A stretch of 64,000 nucleotides of DNA, from the NCBI GenBank assembly GCA_032191425.1, contig CM063460.1, forward strand, positions 6,763,001 to 6,827,000, in the 5' to 3' direction. Positions 9,991 through 22,700 of the stretch are shown one piece after another; position 1 is the first letter of the stretch, and each line of letters begins with the position of its first letter. Source of the DNA: Lymantria dispar. Taxonomy: Eukaryota > Arthropoda > Insecta > Lepidoptera > Erebidae. Made by a program: the position numbers and the translations under genes. Below the pieces are notes generated by a model. It searched no databases, had not been told where the DNA came from, and saw only the letters and a program-made list of their open reading frames with translations.

Positions 9991-10539
9991 TCTACATATA
10001 TAAAAGAAAATCATGTTAGTTACACTATTTATAACTCAAGAACAGCTGTACCGCTGTGGCTGAAAATTGGTGGGGAGGTAGCTTAGAGCCAGGAGACGGA
10101 CATAGGATACTTTTTATCCCATCTTTTTTTTTTAATGGTGTTTTTAAGATTTCCCTAATAATCCGTTTTTATCCCGTTCGATCGCATTCTCGTGTGACGT
10201 GACATAAAATGTCAAAGAGAATAACTGTCATTATGAAACATAGTATAAAAAACGGATTTGATATGTAATAACAAAACGCAAATGACAGCTAAACGTAATT
10301 TTGTCTATAGTTAAGTATGGTTGAAAATTTTTATAATTATAATTTTGTCAGAAATCAATAATGAGTAATTTGTATTCTCTTTGAATCATCATTAACAATG
10401 CCGCGACCAAAACGATCGAATCTTTCCCGACAAAGCTGTAATGGTTCTTCCATTAAAGACTAGAGAGATATTTTCGATAATTTAGAAAATATATTTACGA
10501 AAAAAATTATGGCGTTACGAAGTTCGCCGGGTCGGTTAG
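9991..10539 (+). mobile_element. Helitron derivative (family F3) keeping an ORF start
   Basis: Begins with TC (tctacatatataaaagaaa) and ends in gaagttcgccgggtcggttag, so the final CTAG has become TTAG. At 10398 an ATG opens MPRPKRSNLSRQSCNG and then stops after 21 codons. Basic MPRPxR starts of this kind occur at the N-terminus of Helitron Rep/helicase proteins. The element therefore looks like an internal deletion of an autonomous Helitron. A related copy lies reversed at 63510-64000. Confidence 0.7.
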
Positions 10540-10902
10540 TATCTTATATGTAAATGAAAAAATTTATTTACGAAAATTAATTAACATTAAATTAATTAAA
10601 ATAACTTGCGGCCACTTATTGCTGGCACCTTGTTATCGATGTATTCTCCTAATCATAAATGTAAGTAAAAATGTAAGTTTGCTTAACTACGCAATGAACG
10701 TAGTGATTCTGCAGCCGGATCTCGTACTATTTTAAACTTTCTCGTACAAATTACAATCAGTTGAATTAGCTGGCAGTGTTTGATTCATAATCGTTGTCCC
10801 GCTCTTATCTTAATTAGCTGGGATTGGTGCAATATCTCCTCCTCTTCCATAGTACCTAACCAGATGCGTCTCTCTATTCACTATGGAAAGAGTCCATACA
10901 TG

Positions 10903-11243
10903 TAGGGATAAAACGATATCATCCAGGCATCGATAATTTTGATCGATACCGTATCGGCCGTTAAGTATCGATATTCAATCAGTATCAATTGAAAAGTATC
11001 GATACCTACGAATCGTTTTAGAAGTATCGAGTGCTTTTCATAGAACCTAACAAATACGTTCGTGGCGGGATTGTGATGAGCTTTTTTTTAGTAAATCGAA
11101 GATTAAGTGCCACCTTATAATCCATTTCATGTAAGCATGTTAATAAAAATATTTGGTGATATGTTTGACAATTACTATTTATATTTGTATCGAATGGAAA
11201 GTATCGATACCATATACTACTCGTTAGTATCGATTCATCCCTA
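10903..11243. mobile_element. hAT-type MITE with 8-bp target duplication
   Basis: Ends are TAGGGATAAAACGATA and the inverted TAGGGATGAATCGATAC. CATACATG flanks both sides (10895-10902 and 11244-11251), a perfect 8-bp duplication as made by hAT transposases. The interior is rich in tatcgat motifs and codes for nothing. Confidence 0.88.
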
Positions 11244-11251
11244 CATACATG

Positions 11252-12311
11252 TCGTACTATATGCAGTCCATTCATCTTTTGTTTAGTCTTTCCTTACCTA
11301 AAGTTTACGACATTGATACTACAAAAATTAGATTTTAGGTATCCAGGCTCATAGATGCAGAGTCTTTAAAAATGTTGAGTATGTCTGTCAAGAAAACGTT
11401 ATCCTCCATATAAAATTGAAATAACTATTTGTTAAAAAAATTGTACATGTTTTAGTCTGTATGTTGTATATAGACTAAATTATATTTAATTGTAATTATA
11501 TACGTTGTGATGAAACGTACTTACTCTGAAGGTTCTGAAAATCAACGCTGTAACATGTCTGTGATGCAGCTTATGCTGAGGTAGGACCTTTTTCGTATGT
11601 CTTTGTAACAATTTTGATTACTTAACTTATGTTTTGGAAATGTTCTTTCTTTCCTTCGGCTTAAGTGTATCAGGTATACAAACTTCAATCTTTTAAACTT
11701 ATTAAAAAATTTCTAAAGTTTAATTGACATTGCTTAAGTGATTCCGGATCTCAGCAGACGTAACTCGTAATTATTATACATTAAGGTTTATTATTTACGC
11801 TATCAAATGTATTCTCCTGGCAACGAGATTTTAACGCTTCATACAAAATTTTATTACAACACTTTACCGGAAATTAAATGCCACAGGTATAGATGGTTGG
11901 ACCTATATTTATGGCGTAATGTTACCTTAATCGTTTATGTACGCATTAATTACGAGATCGACTTTTACTATATAGACAGGTGATCAAAAATCTCAACTTC
12001 ATAGTATTATGTCTATACTAAAGGCATTTATTTGTCAGCAATTAATAATCTGAGTAGTTTTTGATCGAACTTTAATGAACTTCTCTCAGTGTATTAAAGA
12101 CAAACAATATAACAAAACAAAAGTATACATTTTTTGCACTCTTTTCTAGCTATTCCAATTCTTATTCAAATTTAGTTTCGAATTTACGTATATATTTATA
12201 TTTACCCTTTATGTAACTTTTACAATTTTTTTACTTACATATTTAATAAAGGCCTTTTATTAGCTATGACAGCTTACCTTTTGGAATTCAAATATTTTTG
12301 AAAATTTTCAG
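11252..12311. other. AT-rich sequence upstream of the first coding exon
   Basis: No coding exon recognised. It ends in a 3' splice site (aaaattttcag, G at 12311), so at least one non-coding 5' exon and the promoter of the CRAL-TRIO gene must lie upstream. I could not place them. Confidence 0.45.
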
Positions 12312-12318
12312 ATTCAAA

Positions 12319-12472
12319 ATGGCGTCGGCTTCTGTAATGTTGATTCAGCCGGAGGGTAAACTACAGTATAAAGTTCAAAAAGATATTAACGAAGATGTTT
12401 GTAGAAGAAATCAAGACCTTTTTGCTATCAAAGATTGGTTGAAGAAACAGCCCCACCTTCCCGATGAATGGG
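12319..12472 (+). CDS. CRAL-TRIO gene, coding exon 1
   Basis: Residues 1-51 plus one base of codon 52. The ATG at 12319 lies 8 nt after a good acceptor (ttttcag), so the exon has a short 5' UTR. The donor is gtatgt at 12473. The reading continues past the donor only to an early stop, which supports the splice. Confidence 0.9.
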
Positions 12473-15400
12473 GTATGTCTTGTTTGTCAATATAGAGGAT
12501 GTATCAGGTTATGGGGCAACTGTTCAAGTATGTTAAGTTTAACGGTCATAGATCGTAATTAAAATGTATATTACACAAAAAAACAATATAATATAACAGT
12601 TATAGTGATTTCAAAAATGTGTACCTATCTAAGAGTCTATGCCTTAAATGTCAATATTATGTACGTATGTACAGACAGGATACATGTAGGCATGTAAAGC
12701 ATCGACAGTATAAATAGGTATGAATTTTGCAAACGCTTCAATAGTAACGTAGGTACAAAGGCGCCGCGTCAACAGTCCTCGGCTGATCAGTTGGCTTAAA
12801 GCGAAGTTAATTTTGCTTATGCGAATGTAATCAATGATTTATTCAATTTCTAAATCATATTTAATTAAGTACGAATATGTTGCAGATTAAGTATCACTGA
12901 GTTTATACATTTCAATCAGACTTACACCAAAAAGTAATGACCAAATTGAAAACTTTACATGTCTATAATGCAATAACGAAAATATTTTTATTTCAAATTT
13001 TTTTCATGGGTTCCTACCACAATTGCTTATCTTCCATTTGACCTGTTGCCCCATAACCTGATATATTCTGTATATTTTAAGTCCCAGTATTTTTAATTGT
13101 CTTTATTAGCGCTACTAATGATAAATGATACCTGCTAGTCACGGATATCATCATACCAGGAGTAAGACCAAATCATTGCCTACCATAGGTGCATGATTAG
13201 AGGCAATGGTATGAGGATAAGAAAGTAGATGCGTGGAATTTGGACTTGCGGCTCCCACATGCAAAGAACAAATCTCAAACTTCGTTTTTCTACAAGAGTG
13301 TGGTATTACCCTGGATAAACCTATCAGTTACCCTTAGGAAAGAAAGTGCGTAACATGATAATACATATATTTTTAATTAGGCTCTCTAAATGATTCTCTC
13401 TCGCTCTAAAGGCTCTTCCAAAGCTTAACTAATATTATAAACATTCTTTTTTGTATCTGCAGAAGACTCTTGCTTGCTGAATTTTCTACGCGGATGCAAC
13501 TTCTCGCTAGAGAAGACTAAACGAAAGCTGGACATGTACTTTACCATGAGATCTATTTGTCCTGAATTCTTTTCCAATAGAGATATCAACAGACCTGAAT
13601 TAAGCTACCTTACTAAAAAAGTGTAAGCATTTTTTTAATAGTAGATATTTGTATGATATATACTGTTTCTTTCCGTGTGGTGATGGAGTAAGAATAGATA
13701 AAAGATGACAAAGGGATTATTGCAAATAACATCTTTACAAAAGGCACACATTTGCAAATGGATGCCTTTATGTTTTCGAGTGGGAAAATGCAATCTTTGC
13801 TCATGCCCATCTCTGATAGATGCGGTATGCCGGGCTCAGCGTCGATTTATTATTAGCGCTATTACCAGCTAAAAACCGCACGATATTCCTGTCCCTCGGC
13901 TACCACGAAGTCATAGGACCGTTTTCACATGCACCATAACTCCGGCGGAAAATTATCGATAAAGACGTAAAAATTATCGACTTACCTTATATGAATACTA
14001 ATTCATTTAAATTTTCACGGATCACACCTTAAGGGATTAAGAAAACTGTACATTCTATTACATCTAAAGCCGAGAGCTTTAACAGCATTAGTCCTCGTAT
14101 AGTTACTACCATACTAACCGATATTTTGTCATGTTCTGAAGTTTTTCGACGACTAATTTACTTTTTTAGACCACAAAGGGATATGTAAACAGCATCTAGG
14201 TGAGGCAAATATTTATTGCCCGCTATATAAGTTAAATATGTATGCCCCATTGCTGGGTTCGAGCCTCCTCTACAATAGAAGAAAAATTTACCTACTAAGT
14301 ATACCTCTCTGGTTTGACAGATTGGTATAGAGTTTTATTTCAAATTTTCTCTGGATCACAGATGTTATATGCATATTATATGTCGTAGTCGACTTTTCGG
14401 AAACGAGCAAGATAATGAGGTATCTTTTTTTTTTTTTGGGGGGCCACCCCCCCAAAAAAAACAGCGGTTGGCACGCTCCTCGCACCACTCCGTCCGGGAC
14501 GATAGAGGGGCGTAAGCACGCAACTCCCGCAACCCACCCACGATGCACGCGCCTTCGTCGTTGGGCCGACCACCGGAGGAGGGTTACTTGTCATCAGTGG
14601 TCAGCCCGACGGAATACCCCCTACTTGGGGTACCCTCCCATTGACCGACGTCCCCCCCCTCGGGGAGGACGTCGATCTTTCCTCACGCGGTCGACCTCTC
14701 AGTGGGTGACGGACTAATTCCCCGGTCACGTCACCCGCGGCCTCGGCTAGGGCGGCATGAGGCGCAGATATTCGCGCCTACGCCGCAAGATAATGGGGTG
14801 GTGAACTGTATTCTTCTTTCTTCATTACACAGAATGATTATAATTTATAACAATTTTATTTTAGACTTTTATTTAACTTTAATGTGTGCATACACAATTT
14901 ATTTATTTTTTTTATTAAGAATGAATTGAGCGTTATAAGGCGTGCACTTTAAAATTTTAAAAATATTTGTTTATTGTTACCTCAATTAACTAATTTGGTA
15001 CATGCGAATATATTCATTAATATATTTTTGTCGAGAATCATTAAATATGTAATTCACTGAGATGTTTTTTAGTAATAATAGATAATTCAATAGACTATAT
15101 AATAAGCATGTATTATTCTTATAGATATGGCCCCACGATGCCGGGCTTGACACCAAATGGACGAAGAGTCACTATATGTAAAGGTAAAATATTATAATTT
15201 TAATAAAATATATCGTGCTGTAACGCATAAAAAGTATTAACCAATTACTATACTAACATTACTGTCAAAGATGTATAAATAGAAATAAAATGCAATGACG
15301 CCTTATTTTATCAGCGTGTTTGTCAATTTCTAACAAGATTATTGAATTAGAAGGACATTGACCTATTATAATGGATTCTTTTTGAATTGTCCTTCTCTAT

Positions 15401-16643
15401 GGAACATCTACGCTATCTACATATGATAAATACTATTATAGCACGGCCTTTTTTCCAGTTGTTCTTTTCTTGAATAAAACACCTATGCTATCTACAAATG
15501 TACCTGTAGTCGTCTTTTACAACAACCAAAGGCAAGAAAGAGGGGTGGTAAATTCTATACTCATTCTGCTATCACACGGAGATATCATATAGATCAGACT
15601 ATACAAAAAATAGATATTTAAAGTTATAAATAAAACGAATTCTTACGCATTTTATCGCGTTTGTATTTGATTTTTGATTGCCCGACGTTTCGAACCCTTT
15701 TCAGCGTTCATCCTCATCGCGGATGACTGGATCGGGGAGTTAGTCCGTCACCCGCCGAGAGGCCGACCGCGCGATTACGACCAATGTTTCCGAACAGCGG
15801 GGAAACGTCAGTCGAGGAGAGGGGTATTCCGCCGGGCCGACCACTGACAACAAGTCACCCTGCTCCATTGGTCGGCCCAACGACGAAGGTGACGTGGGTA
15901 CGGGTGGGTGATGGGCCCGCACGCCGTCCTTTCGTCGCCCCGGACGGAATGGACCACGTGTGCGCTTACCATGCGCCCACCCATAAAAAAAAGCGTTGAT
16001 GGTCATTGACGGATGCCGCACTGAGAAGTACCTATTCGAATCGTTGGGTAATTAAAAATTAAATACAAACGCAATAAAATTCGTAAAAATACTTTTATTT
16101 ATAATGTGTAATACTCGTTTAAGCATCAGCAATCCTTATGTTACAAGTTATTTTGTATATCTTAAAAATGCTATTAATATTGAATTTCAGTTGATAAATG
16201 CATCGAGCCATACCATTTGAATGATTGCTTCAAGATAGGCTTAATGCTTGGAGATGTAAAATTACGGGAGGATACGGGCGATGTTGCGGGCGAGATATAC
16301 ATTTTAGATGCTTACAGCCTCACAGCGAACCAAATTGGAAAATTACCACTTACATCACTTAAGAAATTTATAATATGTGCTCAAGTAAGTAAATAAATAT
16401 GACGATTACTAATATTCAAAGATTAAATCAATACAGTATGATAGGACCACACTGTTGACAGTTGTCTGTCAGCTGCGGGCCAGTCGGCCCGCGGTAATAC
16501 CACAATCTCGCAGAAAATCGACGTCCGAGTAGTAGCAATTTCTTAGTGCGCTTCATTCGGTGAACAAGACAGCCGGAAGCCCAACTTTCTGAAGGTATTA
16601 GGCGTGTGGTAGGTTTTGGTGATTTCTTTGGTGTTAGGTTTTG

Positions 16644-16705
<62 letters not shown>

Positions 16706-19700
16706 TCTCTTTTCTTGCTCGCAACTAGAAGTGGTTAAGAAGTATACCGTATCGACTATCGTATCGACTGTCCTCCGTTGCTAAGTCTTTTTAAATTTCG
16801 CGTTCCCTCACGGCTTCCGCGTCATCCTATTACGCCTCTGTGTCCACCGTTTCGAAGAACAGTTTTAGGCGGTTCTCCTTATGCAAGATTTTGTAGGGAA
16901 GTGAACAGCTGCAGTGACATAGTCGATTTACATTTTGATTCAGTGTTAAAACAAAAAGTACGAGTGAATAATTTATTAGAGCCATAAGTACATAGCTTCG
17001 TTGGTCTCATGATTGGTTGTTGCTTGCTTGTAACTCACTGTATTTTTCATATATTGTTATTTTGTCTTTCACATGTGGTGTTTACCTTTAAGTAATTGTC
17101 ATGTTGTTACTAGCATTAAGAATTTTGTTTAGTGTTAAGCTTTAATGTGATCAATTGTTGGTAAACCTTAATAAAATGAATAAAAAAAAATGCCAATTTG
17201 TCTGAACAGCGTGATGTAGTAACTAAATTGCCTCATCTATAGAAACGGCACAATCCTAATAGTCGGACCTACAGATCGGGGTTACAAAGAAGACGAAAAA
17301 TGGGGAGAAATGAGCTTTTATTTTGAGTTTTCCTAGGCTTATTATTAAAAATTCTTGGACATTAGATACCCTAGTCCATGGCCTCTAAAAAGAGCGGTAT
17401 AATATCTTGGTTTTTTCTGGAAAATTGTGGCCATCTACCAGCTTGGTTTTCATCACGTTATTATAATCAATTGGCCAACGACGGGCATTTTGGCCTTCTA
17501 ATTACATTTTCTTATATAAAAACAAAATATTACGAAGGAAAATTCCTAAAATTACACATTCAAATAATAGTGTGTTTGTTTGTTACGCTGTCACGCCTTA
17601 ACTATCAATCGATTTTGAAAATACATACACGTTTCCACGGACACAAAACGTGCCGTTACCATTCAAAGTAGAATAAAGTCTTTAACATGATGACAACTTG
17701 AGTCATAGAGCTATTTTTATATAAAAAAATACTCGTCCGACCTTACAACATAACCGTAATTAAGATTAATATCTTAAAAGAGCACTGTGAGAATCTTATG
17801 TGCCGATAATCAGCTTAATTGTTACGATATAATTATTTTTGTATTTAATTAACAATGTTTTATGCAGATTTATTAACATAAATAACAAAAAATATTTAAA
17901 TTTTATTATCCGTGTGTTTTTATATTTCATTTTTAATGCCTTAAGTTATTTAATGATTTCTGATGTTTACGCGAGTATTATACATTTTAAATAAAACTAC
18001 TTTACGGATTTTATCGCGTTTGTATTTGATTTTTGATTACCCGACGTTTCGTAGACGTAAAGTAGCCTTAAGTTATTGTCTGGATATTACTTAATATGTG
18101 ATAGGTACACAATGTAGACAGTCATTTGTCTACAGCCACAGGTCAGTCTCGCCGCGGTAGTACCACGCTGTCGCAAAAAATCGACGTCTGAGTAGAAGAA
18201 ATTTATTCGGTGAGCAAGAGAGCCATAGGCCCAACTTTCCGAGGGTATTTGCGTGTGGTGGGTTTTGGTGAAAAACACCCTGCTCGATCCGTCTGGGGCG
18301 ACGGAAGAGCGGCAAACGGCCACGTAACTTTTTTTTCGGGTGGTCTATTGTCAGCGCACACAGCGTCTGTTCTGTCCGGTGTGATGAAAGGGCAGAGAGC
18401 GGCCCTATAACCCACCGTATTCCCTCCACTTCCCCATTGGGTCGACCAACGGTACCGAGTTCTTTGTCGTCCGTGGCCAGCCCGACGGGATACGCTTTCG
18501 TGTAGCCTCCCTCCCTAAAACCCCTCCCGGGACGTCAATCTGCGCGAGGGTGCGCAGTCAGCCTCTCTGCGGGAAACGGATTATGCCCTGTTCCAGTCAC
18601 TCGCGAATGTCCGTATAGCTTGACGTTTCATTCGCCATTAGGTCGATCACATTTTTTTGGGCTTCCACAATCTTCCCAGGGCGATTTCTTCTTTTTCTTC
18701 TTCAATCAATATATTTCCAACTGTGCTATTCTATAAAGGCAGAGAAATGATGAAAAAAATATAGTTTAAGTTGTTCTCTTCTTGCAACGTTTACTGCTTA
18801 GAAACTTTGATTGATTATTGTGATGACGACGGGATAGGAATACGTCATCATTCATTCATTCATCTCAGCTGACATAGGTCTCACGGCTGGGCTCAGGCAT
18901 CCTCCACAATACAACAGATATTGAGGGCAATAGTAGGTGAGTAAAGTAGGTACTTTACCGCGCTGGTCAAACGCGTTGATATAGGGTTTTATTTGGCAGT
19001 ATTCTTCTTCTATAGTATTAGCGTATTCTAAATATACTCTTGACCTTTGTAATAGAATACAGAATCATCCTGCTCTTATTTCAATTACTTGGAGTCAACT
19101 CAGAATTTCAAAAGGTTTGGCAATTTTTTTATAAAAAGGGGGAGTCTTCACCCAAGCTGGGCATAATATGCTACGTCGACGATACTCTCGTCACAACCCG
19201 GGGTGGAACGCTATAGGAAGTGGCACGCCTGGCAACTGTCAACACCGAGGAGATTGTCAGACGGATCGAGGCGCTGGGCTTAAGGGTGGCCATGGACAAA
19301 ACAGAGGCTCTATTGCTCCATGGGCTTCGTATCAGTCCTCCCACTAGCGCTTCGATTACCGTCAATTCGGTTACAATCAACATTCCACCTATATGAAATA
19401 CTTGGGCCTGGCGCTCGAGGGGAATTGTTGATTCCAGAAGCATTTCTGTCAACTTGCTCCGCGGCTTGTCAGCGCGACGTCAGCCTTTTCTTAACTGCCG
19501 AATGTGGACGGAGCCAGTGCTACGTACCGACGACTGTACGTGGGGGTAATCCCGTCGATGGGACTGTATGGCACGCCGTTGTGGGTGATGTCTCTTACTG
19601 TCCGTCTGAGAGCTCTCTTGTTCTATCCACAGAGGGTCAGGGCAGCCAAGGCCATACGCAGATACCGCCGAGACCCCCCGTGGTTCTAGGAGGTGGAAAT

Positions 19701-22700
19701 GCTCGCCGAACTTCTTTACCGGCGGATGTTGGAGACCCAACCGAGGAGCGACTCAGTCTCGCTTAGCGAGATAGCTACCTGGCGGGACGATGCCCGCCGC
19801 GACGTTATTGCCCGTTAGGCAATCTGGCTAGAGAGGCCACGGTGCGGTGTTCGGACCATCGAGGCCTTCTGACTGGTGCTGGTAAAGTGATTAGGTCGAC
19901 AGCACTGCGTGTTTTCCTATAGCTGCTTGCCTGATGTCAATCGTACTTGGTAATGTATTTTTTGACCTGGCGACATCGCTGAACTTAGCCCAGATCGATG
20001 TAAAAACTCTTAGCACTTACGATACCCATGAATAATATTTACTGGTTTTTAGTATTCGTTTTTCATGTGGTAACGGAGTAAGAATACAATTGATCACTCA
20101 TCATATAATATCTATGGAATAGAAGCAAAAATTTAAATAAAAGCCTATACCAACCCATCTGGCCGCATCCGCTGTGCGTTAACGCAGATCTGCGATGCGG
20201 CCATGCCCCGTGTGCGCCGTCTGCCCCCGAAGAGTGCGGTCCCCTGGTGGTCCCGAGAATTGGCGGACCTTCGGGCCGCGTGCATACGTGCCCGGAGGGC
20301 CTACACCCACAGCCGAGCGCGCCACCGCGACGCTGAGCGGGAGGGCCAGCTGTACGAGGCTTACCGCAGTACGCGGTCTGCCTTCAGGCTGGCCGTCCGT
20401 ACCGCAAAGGACGTTAGTCGGCGGGAGATGCTGGACAGTCTCGAGCGTGACCCCTGGGGTCGCCCCTACCTCGCGGCACTGAATAAGCTTCGTGGGCGGG
20501 GCCCCCCCCCCCTCACCGAGACTCTCCAGCCCAGCTTCCTCACCAGAGTTGTCGAGGACCTCTTTCCACGGCGGGCGGAGCACACGCCCCCGGTCATGGC
20601 TTCGCCGGACAGCGACCGGGAGGCCGACGATGAAAGTGCTCCGCCCATCACGGAGCCGGAAATGGGGGTGGCGGTGGCGCGTATGCGAGTCAAATCCACC
20701 GCCCCCGGGCCCGACGGTATTCCGAACCGTGTGCTGGCCCTGGTCCTCGAGCACGCCTCAGGGAACTGTTCGACGCTTGTTTGACGTCCGGTTCTCCTGC
20801 CGAAGCCGGGACGGTCTCCCAAGTCGGCCTCGGCCTACAGGCCCATCGTGCTGCTCGATGATGCGGGCAAGTTGCTGGAGAGGGTGTTGGCTGCCCGCAT
20901 CGAGCGGCACCTCATCGGGGTCGGACCCGATCTGTCGGACGCCCAGTTTGGTTTTCGGAGAGGGCGTTCGACGATCGCGGCCTTATTGCGCCTGAAGGCC
21001 GTGGTAGCGGAGGCCGTCACCGGCGGAGGAGTCCTGTTGGCGGTGTCCCTGGACATCGCCAACGCCTTCAACAGTCTGCCAATTCAGCTGCATCAGGGAG
21101 GGGCTGAGGTATCACGGGGTGCCCGTGTACCTCAGGCGGCTGGTGGCAGACTACTTGGAGGGGCGCAGCGTCCTCTACGTTGACCGAGTAGGGGACGTTG
21201 TGCGAACGCCCATGACGTGCGGTGTCCCGCAGGGGTCGGTTCTGGGTCCGACCCTGTGGAACATCGGCTACGACTGGGCGTTGAGAGGAAGCCTCCCACC
21301 CGGGCTGGGCGTAATTTGCTACGCCGACGATACACTCGTCACAGCCCGGGGTGGGACGCTAGAGGAGGCGGCACGCCTGGCAACTCTCGGCACCGAGGAG
21401 ATTGTCAGGCGGATCGAAGCGCTGGGGTTGAGGGTAGCCCTGGAAAAGACGGAGGCCCTTTTGTTCCATGGCCTCCGTACCGCCGGGCCTCCCGCCGGCG
21501 CTTCGATCACCGTGAAGTCGGTCACCATCAGCATCCCCACATGAAGTACTTGGGCCTGGTGCTCGACGGGCATTTTTGGTTCCGGGAGCATCTCCATCGA
21601 CTTGTTCCCCGGCTTGTCGGCGCGGCGTCCGTCCTTTCGCGGCTGATGCCGAATGTGGGCGGACCCAGTGCTACGTGCCGACAGCTGTACGTGGGGGTGA
21701 TCCGGTCGATGGCCCTGTACGGCGCACCGGTGTGGGCGGAGTCCCTGACCGTCCGTCTTAGGGCCCTCCTGTGGCGACCACAGAGGGTCATGGCGATCAG
21801 GGCCATACGGGGTTACCGCACGGTGGCGACGGAGGCAGCGTGGCTCCTGGCCGGAACCCCCCCGTGGGACCTGGAGGCGGAGATGCTCGCCGACATTTAT
21901 TGGCGGGTGTCGGAGACGTGCGCCCGCGGCGGCATGGTCTCCATCAAAGAGATCACCGCCTGGCGGGTCAACGCCCGCCGAGAAGTCATTGCCCGTTGGG
22001 CAGTCCGGCTGGAGAGTCCTCGGTACGGTGTCAGGACCGTCGAGGCCCTCCGGCCGGTGCTGATGGAGTGGTTGGAGCGGACGCACGGGGTGCTTTCCTT
22101 CCGACTGGTGCAGGTGCTGACGGGGCACGGTTACTTCGGGAAGTACCTGCACAAGATTGTCAGGAGGGCGAGCACACCGTCCTGCCACCACTGCAGTTGC
22201 GACGAGGACACGGTGCAGCACACGCTCGAGGAGTGTGCTGCATGGGAGGGGGATCGCCGTGAACTCGTCGCAATTATCGGTGCCGACCTGGCGCTGCCGA
22301 CCATCGCCAGGGAGATGCTCGTCAGCGTCAGGAACTGGGACGCGGTCGCCGCCTTCTGTGAGGCCGTAATCTCACGGAAGGAGGCGGCGGATCGTGTGCG
22401 AATAGAGCTCCTATTCGGCGACACGTTCCGCCGCCGGTGACTCGGGCGGCGCAGGCGCGAGTATCTGCGCCTAATGCCGCCCTAGCCGAGGCCGCGGGTG
22501 ATCGGACCGGGGAATTGTCCGTCACCCGCAGAGAGGCTGACCGCGCGACGGCGACCGACGTACCAGTACGTCGAGAGGTGAGAGGTTACCCGAAAGGGTA
22601 TTCCGTCGGGCCGACCACTGATGACAAGTCACATCTGCTCTGGTGGTCGGCCCAACAACGAGGTGACGTGAGTACGGGTGGGTTATGGGCCCGCGCGCCG

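Noticed and set aside
16428..16724. ORF with repeated Ile-Tyr
   Set aside because: Translation of the (AT)n microsatellite joined to repeat E.
19320..22424. Long minus-strand and alternative-frame ORFs (for example 300 codons at 21319-22221 minus)
   Set aside because: They are shadows of the GC-rich R1-like LINE ORF2, where stop codons are rare in all frames.
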